Below, in pieces: positions 16,202 through 24,030 of a DNA stretch of 64,000 nucleotides (its first letter is position 1; every line of letters starts with the position of its first letter). The stretch lies in contig CBDDKN010000002.1 in assembly GCA_965230215.1 (NCBI GenBank), positions 124,001-188,000 of the forward strand, in the 5' to 3' direction. The notes under the pieces were generated by a model. That model saw only the letters and a program-made list of their open reading frames with translations. It searched no databases and was not told where the DNA came from. Both the position numbers and the translations under genes were made by a program. This stretch comes from RFSX01 sp965230215 (GTDB lineage Bacteria; Bacteroidota; Bacteroidia; Chitinophagales; Saprospiraceae).

Positions 16202-16498
16202 TTATATATCTCCAAAAAAATCGATTTCCTCGCCTGGGGCAAGTTTAACTATTGCTTTTTTGTATGCGCTGACATTGCCTTTCAAGATTCCTGATCTCGT
16301 ATTTCTGACCTTAGCCTTACCTGGCATAATCATCGTATTGACAGAGTCAACCTGTACACCGTACATTTCTTCTACGGCTTTACCGATTTCAATTTTGTTG
16401 GCTTTTTTCATAACCACAAAACTGTACTGATTAAAATCTCCAGAGAGATACTCAGACTTTTCTGAAATGATCGGTTTAACTAATATTCTCTTTCCCAT
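16202..16498 (-). CDS. rplW: 50S ribosomal protein L23
   Basis: The 98-residue L23 contains the conserved ILVKPIISEKSEYL and FVVMKKANKIEIGKAVEEMY followed by VDSVNTMIMPGKAKVR. It is the docking site for trigger factor and SRP at the tunnel exit. It lies 8 bases after rplD. Confidence 0.97.
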   Translation of the reverse strand: MGKRILVKPIISEKSEYLSGDFNQYSFVVMKKANKIEIGKAVEEMYGVQVDSVNTMIMPGKAKVRNTRSGILKGNVSAYKKAIVKLAPGEEIDFFGDI

Positions 16499-16505
16499 TT
16501 CCGAA

Positions 16506-17135
16506 TTATCTTAAAAGGGTTTCTTTAATTTTTTCAACTGAACCTTCAGCGATCAAAACTGCATGTGCTTTCATTATATCAAGCGTATTCAAGTTTTGTG
16601 CTAGGACAACTTTTGATTCCTGCAGGTTTCTGCTTGAAAGCAAAACGTTGTTGTCAAACTCAGGTACAACAAATAAAGTCTTGGTACCGTGTACTTCAAG
16701 ATTCTTCATCACGTTGACAAACTCTTTTGTCTTAGGCTGATCAAAAGTGAAATCTTCAACAACTTTTACAACTCCTGCAGCTTGCTTAGCAGACAATGCA
16801 GAAATTCTAGCCAATTTTTTCACTTTTTTGTTCAATCTTAAACCATAGTTACGTGGTCTAGGTCCGAAAACACGACCTCCACCTTTGAATAATGGATTCT
16901 TGATAGAACCAGCACGCGCAGTACCCGTACCTTTTTGTCTTTTTATCTTCTTGGTTGAGCCGGTAATCTCACCTCTCTCTTTCGCTTTGTGCGTACCCTG
17001 ACGACCGTTAGCCTGAATGGCTTTCACGTCAAGATATACAACGTGCTCATTTGGCTCAGCACCGAATATCGCATCAGGAAGATCTACTTTCCTTCCTGTT
17101 GACTTTCCATTTATGCCGTAAACATCTACTTTCAT
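16506..17135 (-). CDS. rplD: 50S ribosomal protein L4
   Basis: This 209-residue protein has the extended tunnel loop HKAKERGEITGSTKKIKRQK with GTGTARAGSIKNPLFKGGGR and FGPRPRNYGLRLNKKVKKLA, then the globular C-terminal part. It occupies the usual S10-operon position between rplC and rplW. Confidence 0.97.
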   Translation of the reverse strand: MKVDVYGINGKSTGRKVDLPDAIFGAEPNEHVVYLDVKAIQANGRQGTHKAKERGEITGSTKKIKRQKGTGTARAGSIKNPLFKGGGRVFGPRPRNYGLRLNKKVKKLARISALSAKQAAGVVKVVEDFTFDQPKTKEFVNVMKNLEVHGTKTLFVVPEFDNNVLLSSRNLQESKVVLAQNLNTLDIMKAHAVLIAEGSVEKIKETLLR

Positions 17136-17140
17136 GACGG

Positions 17141-17761
17141 TTACTTTTCTATTATTACGTATGCACCTTTATGACCAGGTACAGAACCTTTTATCAACAA
17201 TAAATTCTTTTCAGGAAGGATCTTGACAACCTGAAGGTTTTTGGTCTTTACCCGCTTACCACCGGTACGACCTGCCATTCTCGTTCCTTTATAAACTTTT
17301 GAAGGCGTAGCACATGCGCCGATAGCACCAGGTGCTCTCATTCTGTTGTGCTGTCCGTGTGTAGCCTGTCCAACACCGCCGAAACCGTGTCTCTTAACAA
17401 CACCCTGGAAACCCTTACCTTTAGAAATACCGATAGCGTTCACGATATCGCCTTCAGAAAATACTTCATCAACGATTACCTGATCGCCAAGATTCTTCTC
17501 AAGGTTACAGTTTCTGAACTCAACCACTTTTGTAGCTGACTCAAGTCCTGCATTCTTAAGGTGACCACCTAGGGCACTGGTAATTCTTTTGGCTTTTCTC
17601 TGACCGAAGGCCAGCTGAACTGCATTGTAACCATCAGAATCCTCAGTTTTAACTTGGGAAACCACATTAGGACCCAGCTCGACAACTGTGCAAGGAATGT
17701 TTTTTCCTGCATCGTCGAAAACGCTGGTCATGCCAATTTTTCTTCCAATTAAACCATTCAT
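17141..17761 (-). CDS. rplC: 50S ribosomal protein L3
   Basis: From the ATG at 17761 the protein is 206 residues and starts MNGLIGRKIGMTSVFDDAGK, the expected L3 N-terminus. It includes ISKGKGFQGVVKRHGFGGVG and the central GQHNRMRAPGAIGACATPSK that reaches towards the peptidyl-transferase centre. A longer reading from 17812 adds 17 non-conserved residues in the 96-base gap after rpsJ. Confidence 0.97.
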   Translation of the reverse strand: MNGLIGRKIGMTSVFDDAGKNIPCTVVELGPNVVSQVKTEDSDGYNAVQLAFGQRKAKRITSALGGHLKNAGLESATKVVEFRNCNLEKNLGDQVIVDEVFSEGDIVNAIGISKGKGFQGVVKRHGFGGVGQATHGQHNRMRAPGAIGACATPSKVYKGTRMAGRTGGKRVKTKNLQVVKILPEKNLLLIKGSVPGHKGAYVIIEK

Positions 17762-17857
17762 CTTAAAATATTTAGCAAAATATATGCTTGCAGACCACAG
17801 GCCAATAGCCATTAGGTCATCGCTTTTAATTCAAAAAAAATATGTGAAAACTTGCTG

Positions 17858-18166
17858 TTAAGTGAGCTTAACCTGAATATCTACACCACTTGGTAATTCC
17901 AATTTTGAAAGTGCATCCACTGTCTTCTGTGTCGGTGTAAATATTTCAATGAGTCTCTTGTGGGTCCGAAGAGAAAACTGCTCGCGAGATTTTTTGTTGA
18001 CATGTGGTGAACGTAGCACCGTATGCACTTCTTTATCTGTTGGCAGAGGAATCGGACCTGAGATCACAGCGCCACTATTGCGTACTGTTTTCACGATCTT
18101 CTCCGTTGACTTATCAACCAAATTGTAGTCGTAAGAGCGGAGTTTAATTCTAATTTTTTGATTCAT
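17858..18166 (-). CDS. rpsJ: 30S ribosomal protein S10
   Basis: This 102-residue protein starts MNQKIRIKLRSYDYNLVDKS and has GPIPLPTDKEVHTVLRSPHV and KKSREQFSLRTHKRLIEIF, the S10 (NusE) signatures. Besides its ribosomal role it joins the antitermination complex with NusB. It is the first gene behind an internal promoter at 18195-18225. Confidence 0.98.
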   Translation of the reverse strand: MNQKIRIKLRSYDYNLVDKSTEKIVKTVRNSGAVISGPIPLPTDKEVHTVLRSPHVNKKSREQFSLRTHKRLIEIFTPTQKTVDALSKLELPSGVDIQVKLT

Positions 18167-18194
18167 AACCTCTTTATCAAATTAAATTGGGCTG

Positions 18195-18225
18195 CAAAAG
18201 TACTTTTAATCCGCCAATTACACAA
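18195..18225 (-). promoter_or_regulatory. Promoter of the S10-spc-alpha gene block
   Basis: The minus strand reads TTG (18223-18225), 20 bases, then TACTTTTG (18195-18202), an exact match to the Bacteroidota -33/-7 layout. The start point would be about 25 bases before rpsJ. The -33 element falls in the loop side of the fusA 3' hairpin. Confidence 0.72.
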
Positions 18226-18238
18226 GATAATTGGCGGA
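18210..18238 (-). other. Stem-loop after fusA
   Basis: A perfect 10-bp stem (CCGCCAATTA with TAATTGGCGG, extended by one T-A pair) with a 7-base loop lies 10 bases after the fusA stop. On the minus strand a T-run precedes it and only ATTAAAAG follows, so termination would be weak. It physically overlaps the rpsJ promoter. Confidence 0.55.
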
Positions 18239-18247
18239 AAAAATTAT

Positions 18248-20383
18248 TTATACTTCTACTGCTCCTTTAGCTTTTTCAATCACTTCTTTGGCAACACCTT
18301 GAGGAGCCGGCGCATAATGAGAGAATGTCATTGTACTGCTTGCTCTACCTGATGTAATTGTTCTCAATTGCGTAACATATCCAAACATTTCCGCCAGAGG
18401 AACATCACCGCTGATAACAACGGCACCACCAGTTCTGGTATCTTGTCCTTTTGGTAAACCTCTTCTTCTGTTAAGGTCACCGATTACAGAACCTACATAT
18501 TCTTCTGGAGTCACTACTTCAAGTGCCATGATTGGCTCAAGAAGCACTGGACCACAAGATTTAGCTGCGGCTTTGAAACCTTCCTTAGCACACAATTCGA
18601 ATGCAATTGGCTTGGAATCCACAGCGTGTGTTGCACCATCGTATAATCTTACTTTCATCGAATCGATGCTGTATCCAGCAAGAATACCATTATCCATCAT
18701 AGAATTAAATCCTTTGATGATAGATGGGAAGAATTCCTTAGGAATTGAACCTCCGAAAATATTATTTTCAAACTGAAGACGCACCTTGCCTGATTTGAAA
18801 TCTTCAGACTCTAGGAATTCCTCATCAGCAGGACCTAATTCAAATTGCATTTGTGCAAACAAACCAGAACCACCTGACTGCTTCTTCAATCTTTCTGTGT
18901 GATCAACCATTTGGGTCAACGCCTCCTTGTAGTTAACCTGAGGTGCTCCTTGGTTACACTCTACCTTGAATTCTCTCCTCAATCTGTCGATGATAATCTC
19001 AAGGTGAAGCTCACCCATACCGCTAATTACAGTCTGGTTGGTGTCTTCGTTATACTTAACCTGGAATGTTGGATCTTCTTCAGCCAGTTTAGCCAAAGCC
19101 ATACCCAGCTTATCGATATCTTTTTGAGTCTTAGGCTCAACAGCAACACCGATTACCGGATCAGGGAATACCATTGATTCCAATACAAGCGGATGACCTT
19201 CAGCACAAAGTGTATCACCTGTTCTGATGTTTTTGAAACCAACACCTGCAGCAATATCACCAGCTTCCACTCTTTCGATAGCATTCTGCTTGTTAGAGTG
19301 CATCTGATACAATCTTGAGATACGCTCCTTACTGTCAGATCTTGAGTTGTATATATAAGAACCAGCGTCAAGTGTTCCAGAGTAAACTCTGAAGAAACAC
19401 AATCTACCTACATATGGGTCTGTTGCAATTTTGAATGCCAATGCCGTAAACGGATCATCATTGGAAGGCTTTCTTTCTTCTTCCTTGTCCGTTTTAGGGT
19501 TAGTACCCTGAATACTTCCTACATCGATAGGTGAAGGCAAGAATGCACATACAGCATCCAATACAGCTTGAACACCTTTGTTTTTAAATGCAGATCCAGC
19601 CATCATCGGTACGAATTTGTTGTCGATAACAGCACCACGAACAGCATTGATCATCTCATCTTCAGTAATGCTATCAGGATCATCGAAGAATTTCTCCATC
19701 AATGTCTCATCGTATTCAGCAACCGCTTCAAGAAGTTTCTCTCTCCACTCCATCACGATGTCTTGTAAATCGTCAGGAATTGGCACTTCCTCGAAAGTCA
19801 TACCCATATCCTGCTCGTTCCACACGATAGCTTTATTTGTAATCAGGTCAACCACACCTTTGAAATTCTCCTCAGCACCGATTGGCACCTGAAGTGGAAT
19901 AGCTTCAGAACCTAATTTTTCTTTTACATCCTTAACAACTGAAAAGAAGTCAGCTCCAGATCTATCCATTTTGTTTACAAAACCGATTCTTGGAACATTG
20001 TAGTTGTCAGCCAATCTCCAGTTTGTCTCAGACTGAGGCTCAACACCAGATACCGCACAGAAAAGGAATACCAGACCATCAAGTACTCTCAAAGATCTGT
20101 TAACCTCTACTGTAAAGTCAACGTGTCCCGGAGTATCAATAATGTTCATAGGATATTTCTGCCCTTTCCAGTTCCAGCTTGTAGCCGTTGCAGCAGAAGT
20201 AATAGTGATACCTCTTTCCTGCTCTTGCTCCATCCAGTCCATTGTAGCAGCTCCGTCGTGTACCTCACCGATTTTATGACTCAAACCAGTGTAGTACAAT
20301 ATACGCTCTGTAGTGGTTGTCTTACCCGCATCAATGTGGGCAGCAATACCAATGTTTCTAAGTTTAGTAAGATCTTTAGCCAT
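18248..20383 (-). CDS. fusA: Elongation factor G
   Basis: This 711-residue translocation GTPase has the P-loop AHIDAGKTTTTERILYYTG (about 15-33), DTPGHVDFTVEV (G3), NKMD (G4), and the C-terminal domains IV-V with GYSIDSMKVRLYDGATHAVD and MFGYVTQLRTITSGRASSTM. It follows rpsG as in the str operon. No tuf gene follows; rpsJ comes next, as usual in Bacteroidota. Confidence 0.98.
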   Translation of the reverse strand: MAKDLTKLRNIGIAAHIDAGKTTTTERILYYTGLSHKIGEVHDGAATMDWMEQEQERGITITSAATATSWNWKGQKYPMNIIDTPGHVDFTVEVNRSLRVLDGLVFLFCAVSGVEPQSETNWRLADNYNVPRIGFVNKMDRSGADFFSVVKDVKEKLGSEAIPLQVPIGAEENFKGVVDLITNKAIVWNEQDMGMTFEEVPIPDDLQDIVMEWREKLLEAVAEYDETLMEKFFDDPDSITEDEMINAVRGAVIDNKFVPMMAGSAFKNKGVQAVLDAVCAFLPSPIDVGSIQGTNPKTDKEEERKPSNDDPFTALAFKIATDPYVGRLCFFRVYSGTLDAGSYIYNSRSDSKERISRLYQMHSNKQNAIERVEAGDIAAGVGFKNIRTGDTLCAEGHPLVLESMVFPDPVIGVAVEPKTQKDIDKLGMALAKLAEEDPTFQVKYNEDTNQTVISGMGELHLEIIIDRLRREFKVECNQGAPQVNYKEALTQMVDHTERLKKQSGGSGLFAQMQFELGPADEEFLESEDFKSGKVRLQFENNIFGGSIPKEFFPSIIKGFNSMMDNGILAGYSIDSMKVRLYDGATHAVDSKPIAFELCAKEGFKAAAKSCGPVLLEPIMALEVVTPEEYVGSVIGDLNRRRGLPKGQDTRTGGAVVISGDVPLAEMFGYVTQLRTITSGRASSTMTFSHYAPAPQGVAKEVIEKAKGAVEV

Positions 20384-20428
20384 CTTTAAATTGAAGGATT
20401 ATTGTATTATCTAATTTGTTGAATGTAT

Positions 20429-20893
20429 TTATCTAAAATGCGCGAATGCTCTGTTAGACTCTGCCATTTTGTGCGTATCCTCTTTCTTCTTAACCGCAGC
20501 ACCTTCGCCCTTACTAGCAGCCATTATCTCAGCAGCCAATTTCTCAGCATAACCTTTTCCGTTTCTCGCTCTTGAATATTTGATCAACCATTTCATGCCT
20601 ACAGAAATTCTTCTGGCTGGTCTGATTTCAGATGGAATCTGGAAAGTAGCACCACCGATTCTCTTTGATTTTACCTCAACATTCGGCGTTACATTTTGTA
20701 ATGCTTTTCTCCACATTTCATGAGGGTCCTCACCTGTCTTTTCCTGAATCTGATCCATGGCACTGTAGAACAATGTGTAAGCAGCTGATTTCTTGCCACT
20801 CCACATCATGTTGTTAACAAACTGTGTTACCATAGGATCGCTGAATCGTGGATCCGGCTGTATTATTCGCTTTTTTGGCTTTCTTTTCCTCAT
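20429..20893 (-). CDS. rpsG: 30S ribosomal protein S7
   Basis: The 154-residue S7 contains DPRFSDPMVTQFVNNMMWSG, ALQNVTPNVEVKSKRIGGAT and YQIP-type sequence FQIPSEIRPARRISVGMKWL, and ends KMAESNRAFAHFR. It nucleates assembly of the 30S head and is 8 bases after rpsL. Confidence 0.98.
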   Translation of the reverse strand: MRKRKPKKRIIQPDPRFSDPMVTQFVNNMMWSGKKSAAYTLFYSAMDQIQEKTGEDPHEMWRKALQNVTPNVEVKSKRIGGATFQIPSEIRPARRISVGMKWLIKYSRARNGKGYAEKLAAEIMAASKGEGAAVKKKEDTHKMAESNRAFAHFR

Positions 20894-20901
20894 CTTAAAT
20901 A

Positions 20902-21273
20902 TTATTTAGGTCTTTTAGTACCGTATTTTGATCTTGATTGAAGTCTTTTCTCAACACCTGCAGTATCCAGAGCTCCTCTTACGATTGTATATCTCACACC
21001 TGGAAGATCTTTTACCCTTCCACCTCTGATCAATACTATAGAGTGTTCCTGCAAATTGTGTCCTTCACCCGGGATATATGCGATAACCTCGATCCCGTTT
21101 GTCAATCTTACCTTGGCTACTTTTCTCAAGGCAGAGTTTGGTTTCTTAGGGGTTGTTGTGTAAACTCTTGTACATACACCCCTCTTCTGAGGAGATGACT
21201 CAAGCGCTCTTGATTTGCTCTTCACAACAATCTTCTTGCGTCCCTTTCTAACCAACTGATTAATTGTAGGCAT
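20902..21273 (-). CDS. rpsL: 30S ribosomal protein S12
   Basis: The 123-residue decoding protein starts MPTINQLVRKGRKKIVVKSK and has TTPKKPNSALRKVAKVRLTN and GRVKDLPGVRYTIVRGALD. The two Lys positions that commonly mutate to streptomycin resistance (in KKPNS and RVKDLP) are wild type. It is the first gene of the translation operon and has a clear promoter. Confidence 0.98.
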   Translation of the reverse strand: MPTINQLVRKGRKKIVVKSKSRALESSPQKRGVCTRVYTTTPKKPNSALRKVAKVRLTNGIEVIAYIPGEGHNLQEHSIVLIRGGRVKDLPGVRYTIVRGALDTAGVEKRLQSRSKYGTKRPK

Positions 21274-21307
21274 ATACTAATTTATTTCAGCTTAAAAAAA
21301 TGAGGTG

Positions 21308-21338
21308 CAAAGGTAAGACTATTTTCGAGATATGCAAA
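21308..21338 (-). promoter_or_regulatory. Promoter of the rpsL (str) operon
   Basis: The minus strand reads TTTG (21335-21338), 19 bases, then TACCTTTG (21308-21315). Both boxes match the Bacteroidota consensus exactly. The expected start lies about 30 bases before the rpsL ATG. This is the best promoter in the window. Confidence 0.82.
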
Positions 21339-21527
21339 GGGTAAAATTCAAGAAAATATAAGAACATCAAAGAAATAAATCTAAAGCTTAATTTACTGAT
21401 AATCAGTTACTTAAGCCAGGACAAGACCATGAGCCAGTTCAAGACGAGAAAGTTAATTTTTCAATATGCTGTATATCAGTAAATTACAAATAACAAATAA
21501 ATTATATTTATCCAATAATACAGATTT

Positions 21528-21983
21528 ATGACCCAGGAAATTACCATCAGACAAGGAATTCAGGATGATCTCATCGATGTAATGGCACTCGTTAAGGAAC
21601 TGGCCGTCTTCGAAAATGAGCCGGAAGCTGTTACTTCTTCCTTGAATGATTATGAGTCTGCGCTATCAGAAGGCCGTATCGATGTTCTCGTCGCAGAGCA
21701 TAACAATACCGTCATCGGCATGGCCATCTTCTATGATACCTTTTCAACCTGGAAAGGACGTATGCTCTACCTTGAAGACTTTTATGTCAAACCCGAGTAC
21801 AGAAGCCTCGGCATTGGAAGTCAACTCTTTGACAAGGTAGCCGATATCGCCAAAGAAAAAAACTGTGCCCTGCTTAAATGGCAAGTCCTGGACTGGAATG
21901 AACGCGCGATCAAGTTTTATGAAAACAAAGGAGCAGAGATAGATAAGACCTGGTACAACGGCAGATTATGGTTTAACAAGTGA
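21528..21983 (+). CDS. GNAT acetyltransferase, diamine/SSAT-like
   Basis: The 151-residue protein is a single GNAT domain. Visible are MALVKELAVFENEPEAVTSS near the N-terminus, YDTFSTWKGRMLYLEDFYV, the acetyl-CoA loop PEYRSLGIGSQLFDKVA and LDWNERAIKFYENKGAEID. The FSTWxGRxLYLEDFYV and LDWN motifs are those of spermidine/spermine (or thialysine) N-acetyltransferases, so a polyamine-like or lysine-analogue substrate is likely. It stands alone and its 3' end overlaps the converging glycosyltransferase gene by 18 bases. Confidence 0.88.
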   Translation: MTQEITIRQGIQDDLIDVMALVKELAVFENEPEAVTSSLNDYESALSEGRIDVLVAEHNNTVIGMAIFYDTFSTWKGRMLYLEDFYVKPEYRSLGIGSQLFDKVADIAKEKNCALLKWQVLDWNERAIKFYENKGAEIDKTWYNGRLWFNK

Positions 21984-22955
21984 GACTATTCTGTTGGCCA
22001 TGGCCTCAGGATTGGGTTCAAAACGATATTCACAAGCATTTTCAGAATCCAACCACCTTTGCAATCGCCCAACAAATGAATCATCTATTTTAAAGCAAAC
22101 CTCTACACCCATTTCTTCCAGTGCCGCAGCATTGCACAACTGCTCATATTGATCAAACATTGGAATTGTCAAGATTTTCTTTCCCAGATACAAAGCTTCA
22201 GAAGTGCCCTGAAATCCAGATCCGATCACGACAGCCCGCGCTCCTATGAGAGCCTTCCCATATTTTACCCGATCCACTGGAAACACTTCCACATTGCCTT
22301 TAACATAAGCGGCGGATGTCTTCTTTGAATAAATCTGCCACTGCTGTCCTGTTACTTTATTAAAATGCTGTATCAGGAAGTCATCAGAAAAGGCTGGCAA
22401 GTAGACAACAATCTTGTCTCCTTGATATGGCTGCGCATCAAGCAACTCGGATCGTATTATCGGCAGGAATATGTCTTTATCATAAGCTTTGTAGTGGGTA
22501 CCTACCCTATGCCCCACAGGTGCAAAACGTTTCATCGCAAATTCAAACAGATGGTTTCGACGTTTGGGGAGCGGTACCCTATCTGAAAAGAAGCTGGCCT
22601 GATGACTTACACCAATCGTTTTACAATTTTTAAAATAGGCCGACCAAGCGCTTATAGGTTCAAAATCATTGACAATGGCATCATATTGCTTCACAGGACA
22701 TTGTATCACGTCTTTAATAAGTCGGAAAGGTCTCAGGCTTTTGATGCTTGACCAGTAGTCAACACCACCGCGTTTACCGAAAATGAAGTAGAGTCCGTGA
22801 TAATTGTATTTGAACTCAAAAGGGAATTTGAGTTCTGCAGCACGACCACTAATGAGAAAATCTACTTCAGCATGCTTTAATAAATAAGGCGCCAACTCCA
22901 TAGCACGCGCCAAATGACCGTTGCCAGTTCCTTGTATTGCATATAGCAGTTTCAC
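21966..22955 (-). CDS. MurG-like glycosyltransferase (GT-B fold), first of two paralogues
   Basis: This 329-residue cytoplasmic protein starts at a GTG as MKLLYAIQGTGNGHLARAME, the Gly-rich acceptor-side motif of GT28/MurG-like enzymes. Its C-terminal half holds VIGSGFQGTSEALYLGKKIL and PMFDQYEQLCNAAALEEMGV, the nucleotide-sugar site pattern. It lies two bases after the prenyl synthase gene and is very similar in layout to the gene at 49852-50835. A role in making a glycolipid is inferred from these neighbours; donor and acceptor are unknown. Confidence 0.85.
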   Translation of the reverse strand: MKLLYAIQGTGNGHLARAMELAPYLLKHAEVDFLISGRAAELKFPFEFKYNYHGLYFIFGKRGGVDYWSSIKSLRPFRLIKDVIQCPVKQYDAIVNDFEPISAWSAYFKNCKTIGVSHQASFFSDRVPLPKRRNHLFEFAMKRFAPVGHRVGTHYKAYDKDIFLPIIRSELLDAQPYQGDKIVVYLPAFSDDFLIQHFNKVTGQQWQIYSKKTSAAYVKGNVEVFPVDRVKYGKALIGARAVVIGSGFQGTSEALYLGKKILTIPMFDQYEQLCNAAALEEMGVEVCFKIDDSFVGRLQRWLDSENACEYRFEPNPEAMANRIVSLVKP

Positions 22956-22957
22956 AA

Positions 22958-23941
22958 CTAGTGATTTCTATCTAAAAGGTTCTCAGCAAAAACTTTGAGT
23001 TCTTGTTTTTTATCCTCCGCTACATCGATGGCGTCCAAATGCGACATAGCAAGCTGCTGATAAACCATCTTCAATTCCTGGGCATGCACTTCGACGTGAG
23101 CCGTTTTAAAAAGATGCTTAACCCTCTCGATCAACTCATCACCCTTTAAATTATTTCTCCCCGAATAAAGGTCAAGCAATTCTTCAGCCTCCTTTCTGGA
23201 TAAGAGCTCCATTGATTTTAGATACAGATAGGTTTTCTTGCGTTGCAGTATATCACCGCCTATTTTCTTGCCTACCTTTTCCTGATTGCCAAAGGTGTCC
23301 AATATATCATCCTGAATCTGGAATGCAATTCCCATGTTCTTCCCAAATTCATACAAATGAAAAGCATCGGTCTCTGATGCTCCGGCTATAATGGCACCCA
23401 TCTTTAACCCGCAGGCGATCAATACTGAAGTTTTCAAGGCTATCATCTCTATATAGGCATCAATGCTGGGTTGTGACTCGGTTTCAAAGTCCATGTCCAT
23501 ACGTTGCCCTTCACATACCTCCATTGCTGTTGTGCTGAACAAATTTGTCAGACGGGCGTAATCTTCGGCATATGCTTCAAACAATTGATAGCTCATGATC
23601 AACATGGCATCTCCTGAAAGAATAGCCGTGTTTTCATCATATTCTATATGTACTGAAGCTTTTCCTCTCCTGATATCCGCATCGTCCATAAGGTCATCAT
23701 GTACCAATGAAAAATTATGAAACATCTCAACGGCAAGCGCGGCATTCATTGCCTTTTCCACCGATTCATCAAACATATTATAAGCAGCGAGGACCAGAGC
23801 AGGACGGATCCGTTTTCCACCGAGATCCATGATGTATTTGATAGGTTCATACAACAACTTGGGCTCTGATTTATAATCAAATGTTGCTAAATGGTTTATG
23901 AACTTTTCAGAGAGTTCCGGTATGGAAAACATTTTTGACAT
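22958..23941 (-). CDS. Polyprenyl synthetase family protein (trans-isoprenyl diphosphate synthase)
   Basis: The 327-residue all-helical enzyme condenses isopentenyl diphosphate onto allylic diphosphates. The first Asp-rich motif is in FSLVHDDLMDDADIRRGKAS and the second in FQIQDDILDTFGNQEKVGKK; GGKRIRPALVL binds diphosphate. Bulky residues ahead of the first motif were not used to predict chain length, so geranyl, farnesyl or longer products are all possible. The downstream glycosyltransferase gene is nearly contiguous, suggesting a shared membrane-lipid task. Confidence 0.93.
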   Translation of the reverse strand: MSKMFSIPELSEKFINHLATFDYKSEPKLLYEPIKYIMDLGGKRIRPALVLAAYNMFDESVEKAMNAALAVEMFHNFSLVHDDLMDDADIRRGKASVHIEYDENTAILSGDAMLIMSYQLFEAYAEDYARLTNLFSTTAMEVCEGQRMDMDFETESQPSIDAYIEMIALKTSVLIACGLKMGAIIAGASETDAFHLYEFGKNMGIAFQIQDDILDTFGNQEKVGKKIGGDILQRKKTYLYLKSMELLSRKEAEELLDLYSGRNNLKGDELIERVKHLFKTAHVEVHAQELKMVYQQLAMSHLDAIDVAEDKKQELKVFAENLLDRNH

Positions 23942-23976
23942 GGCTCAAATTCTAACGAGGGTATTAAATTACAATT

Positions 23977-23984
23977 CAAAACTA
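23977..23984 (-). promoter_or_regulatory. Possible -7 box of the prenyl synthase operon
   Basis: The minus strand reads TAGTTTTG, matching TAnnTTTG, about 35 bases before the ATG. No TTG was found at the expected distance. Confidence 0.35.
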
Positions 23985-24030
23985 CAGATTGTATCCTGCA
24001 TTCTTTAATTTGAAATTTTAATTTAACGTA

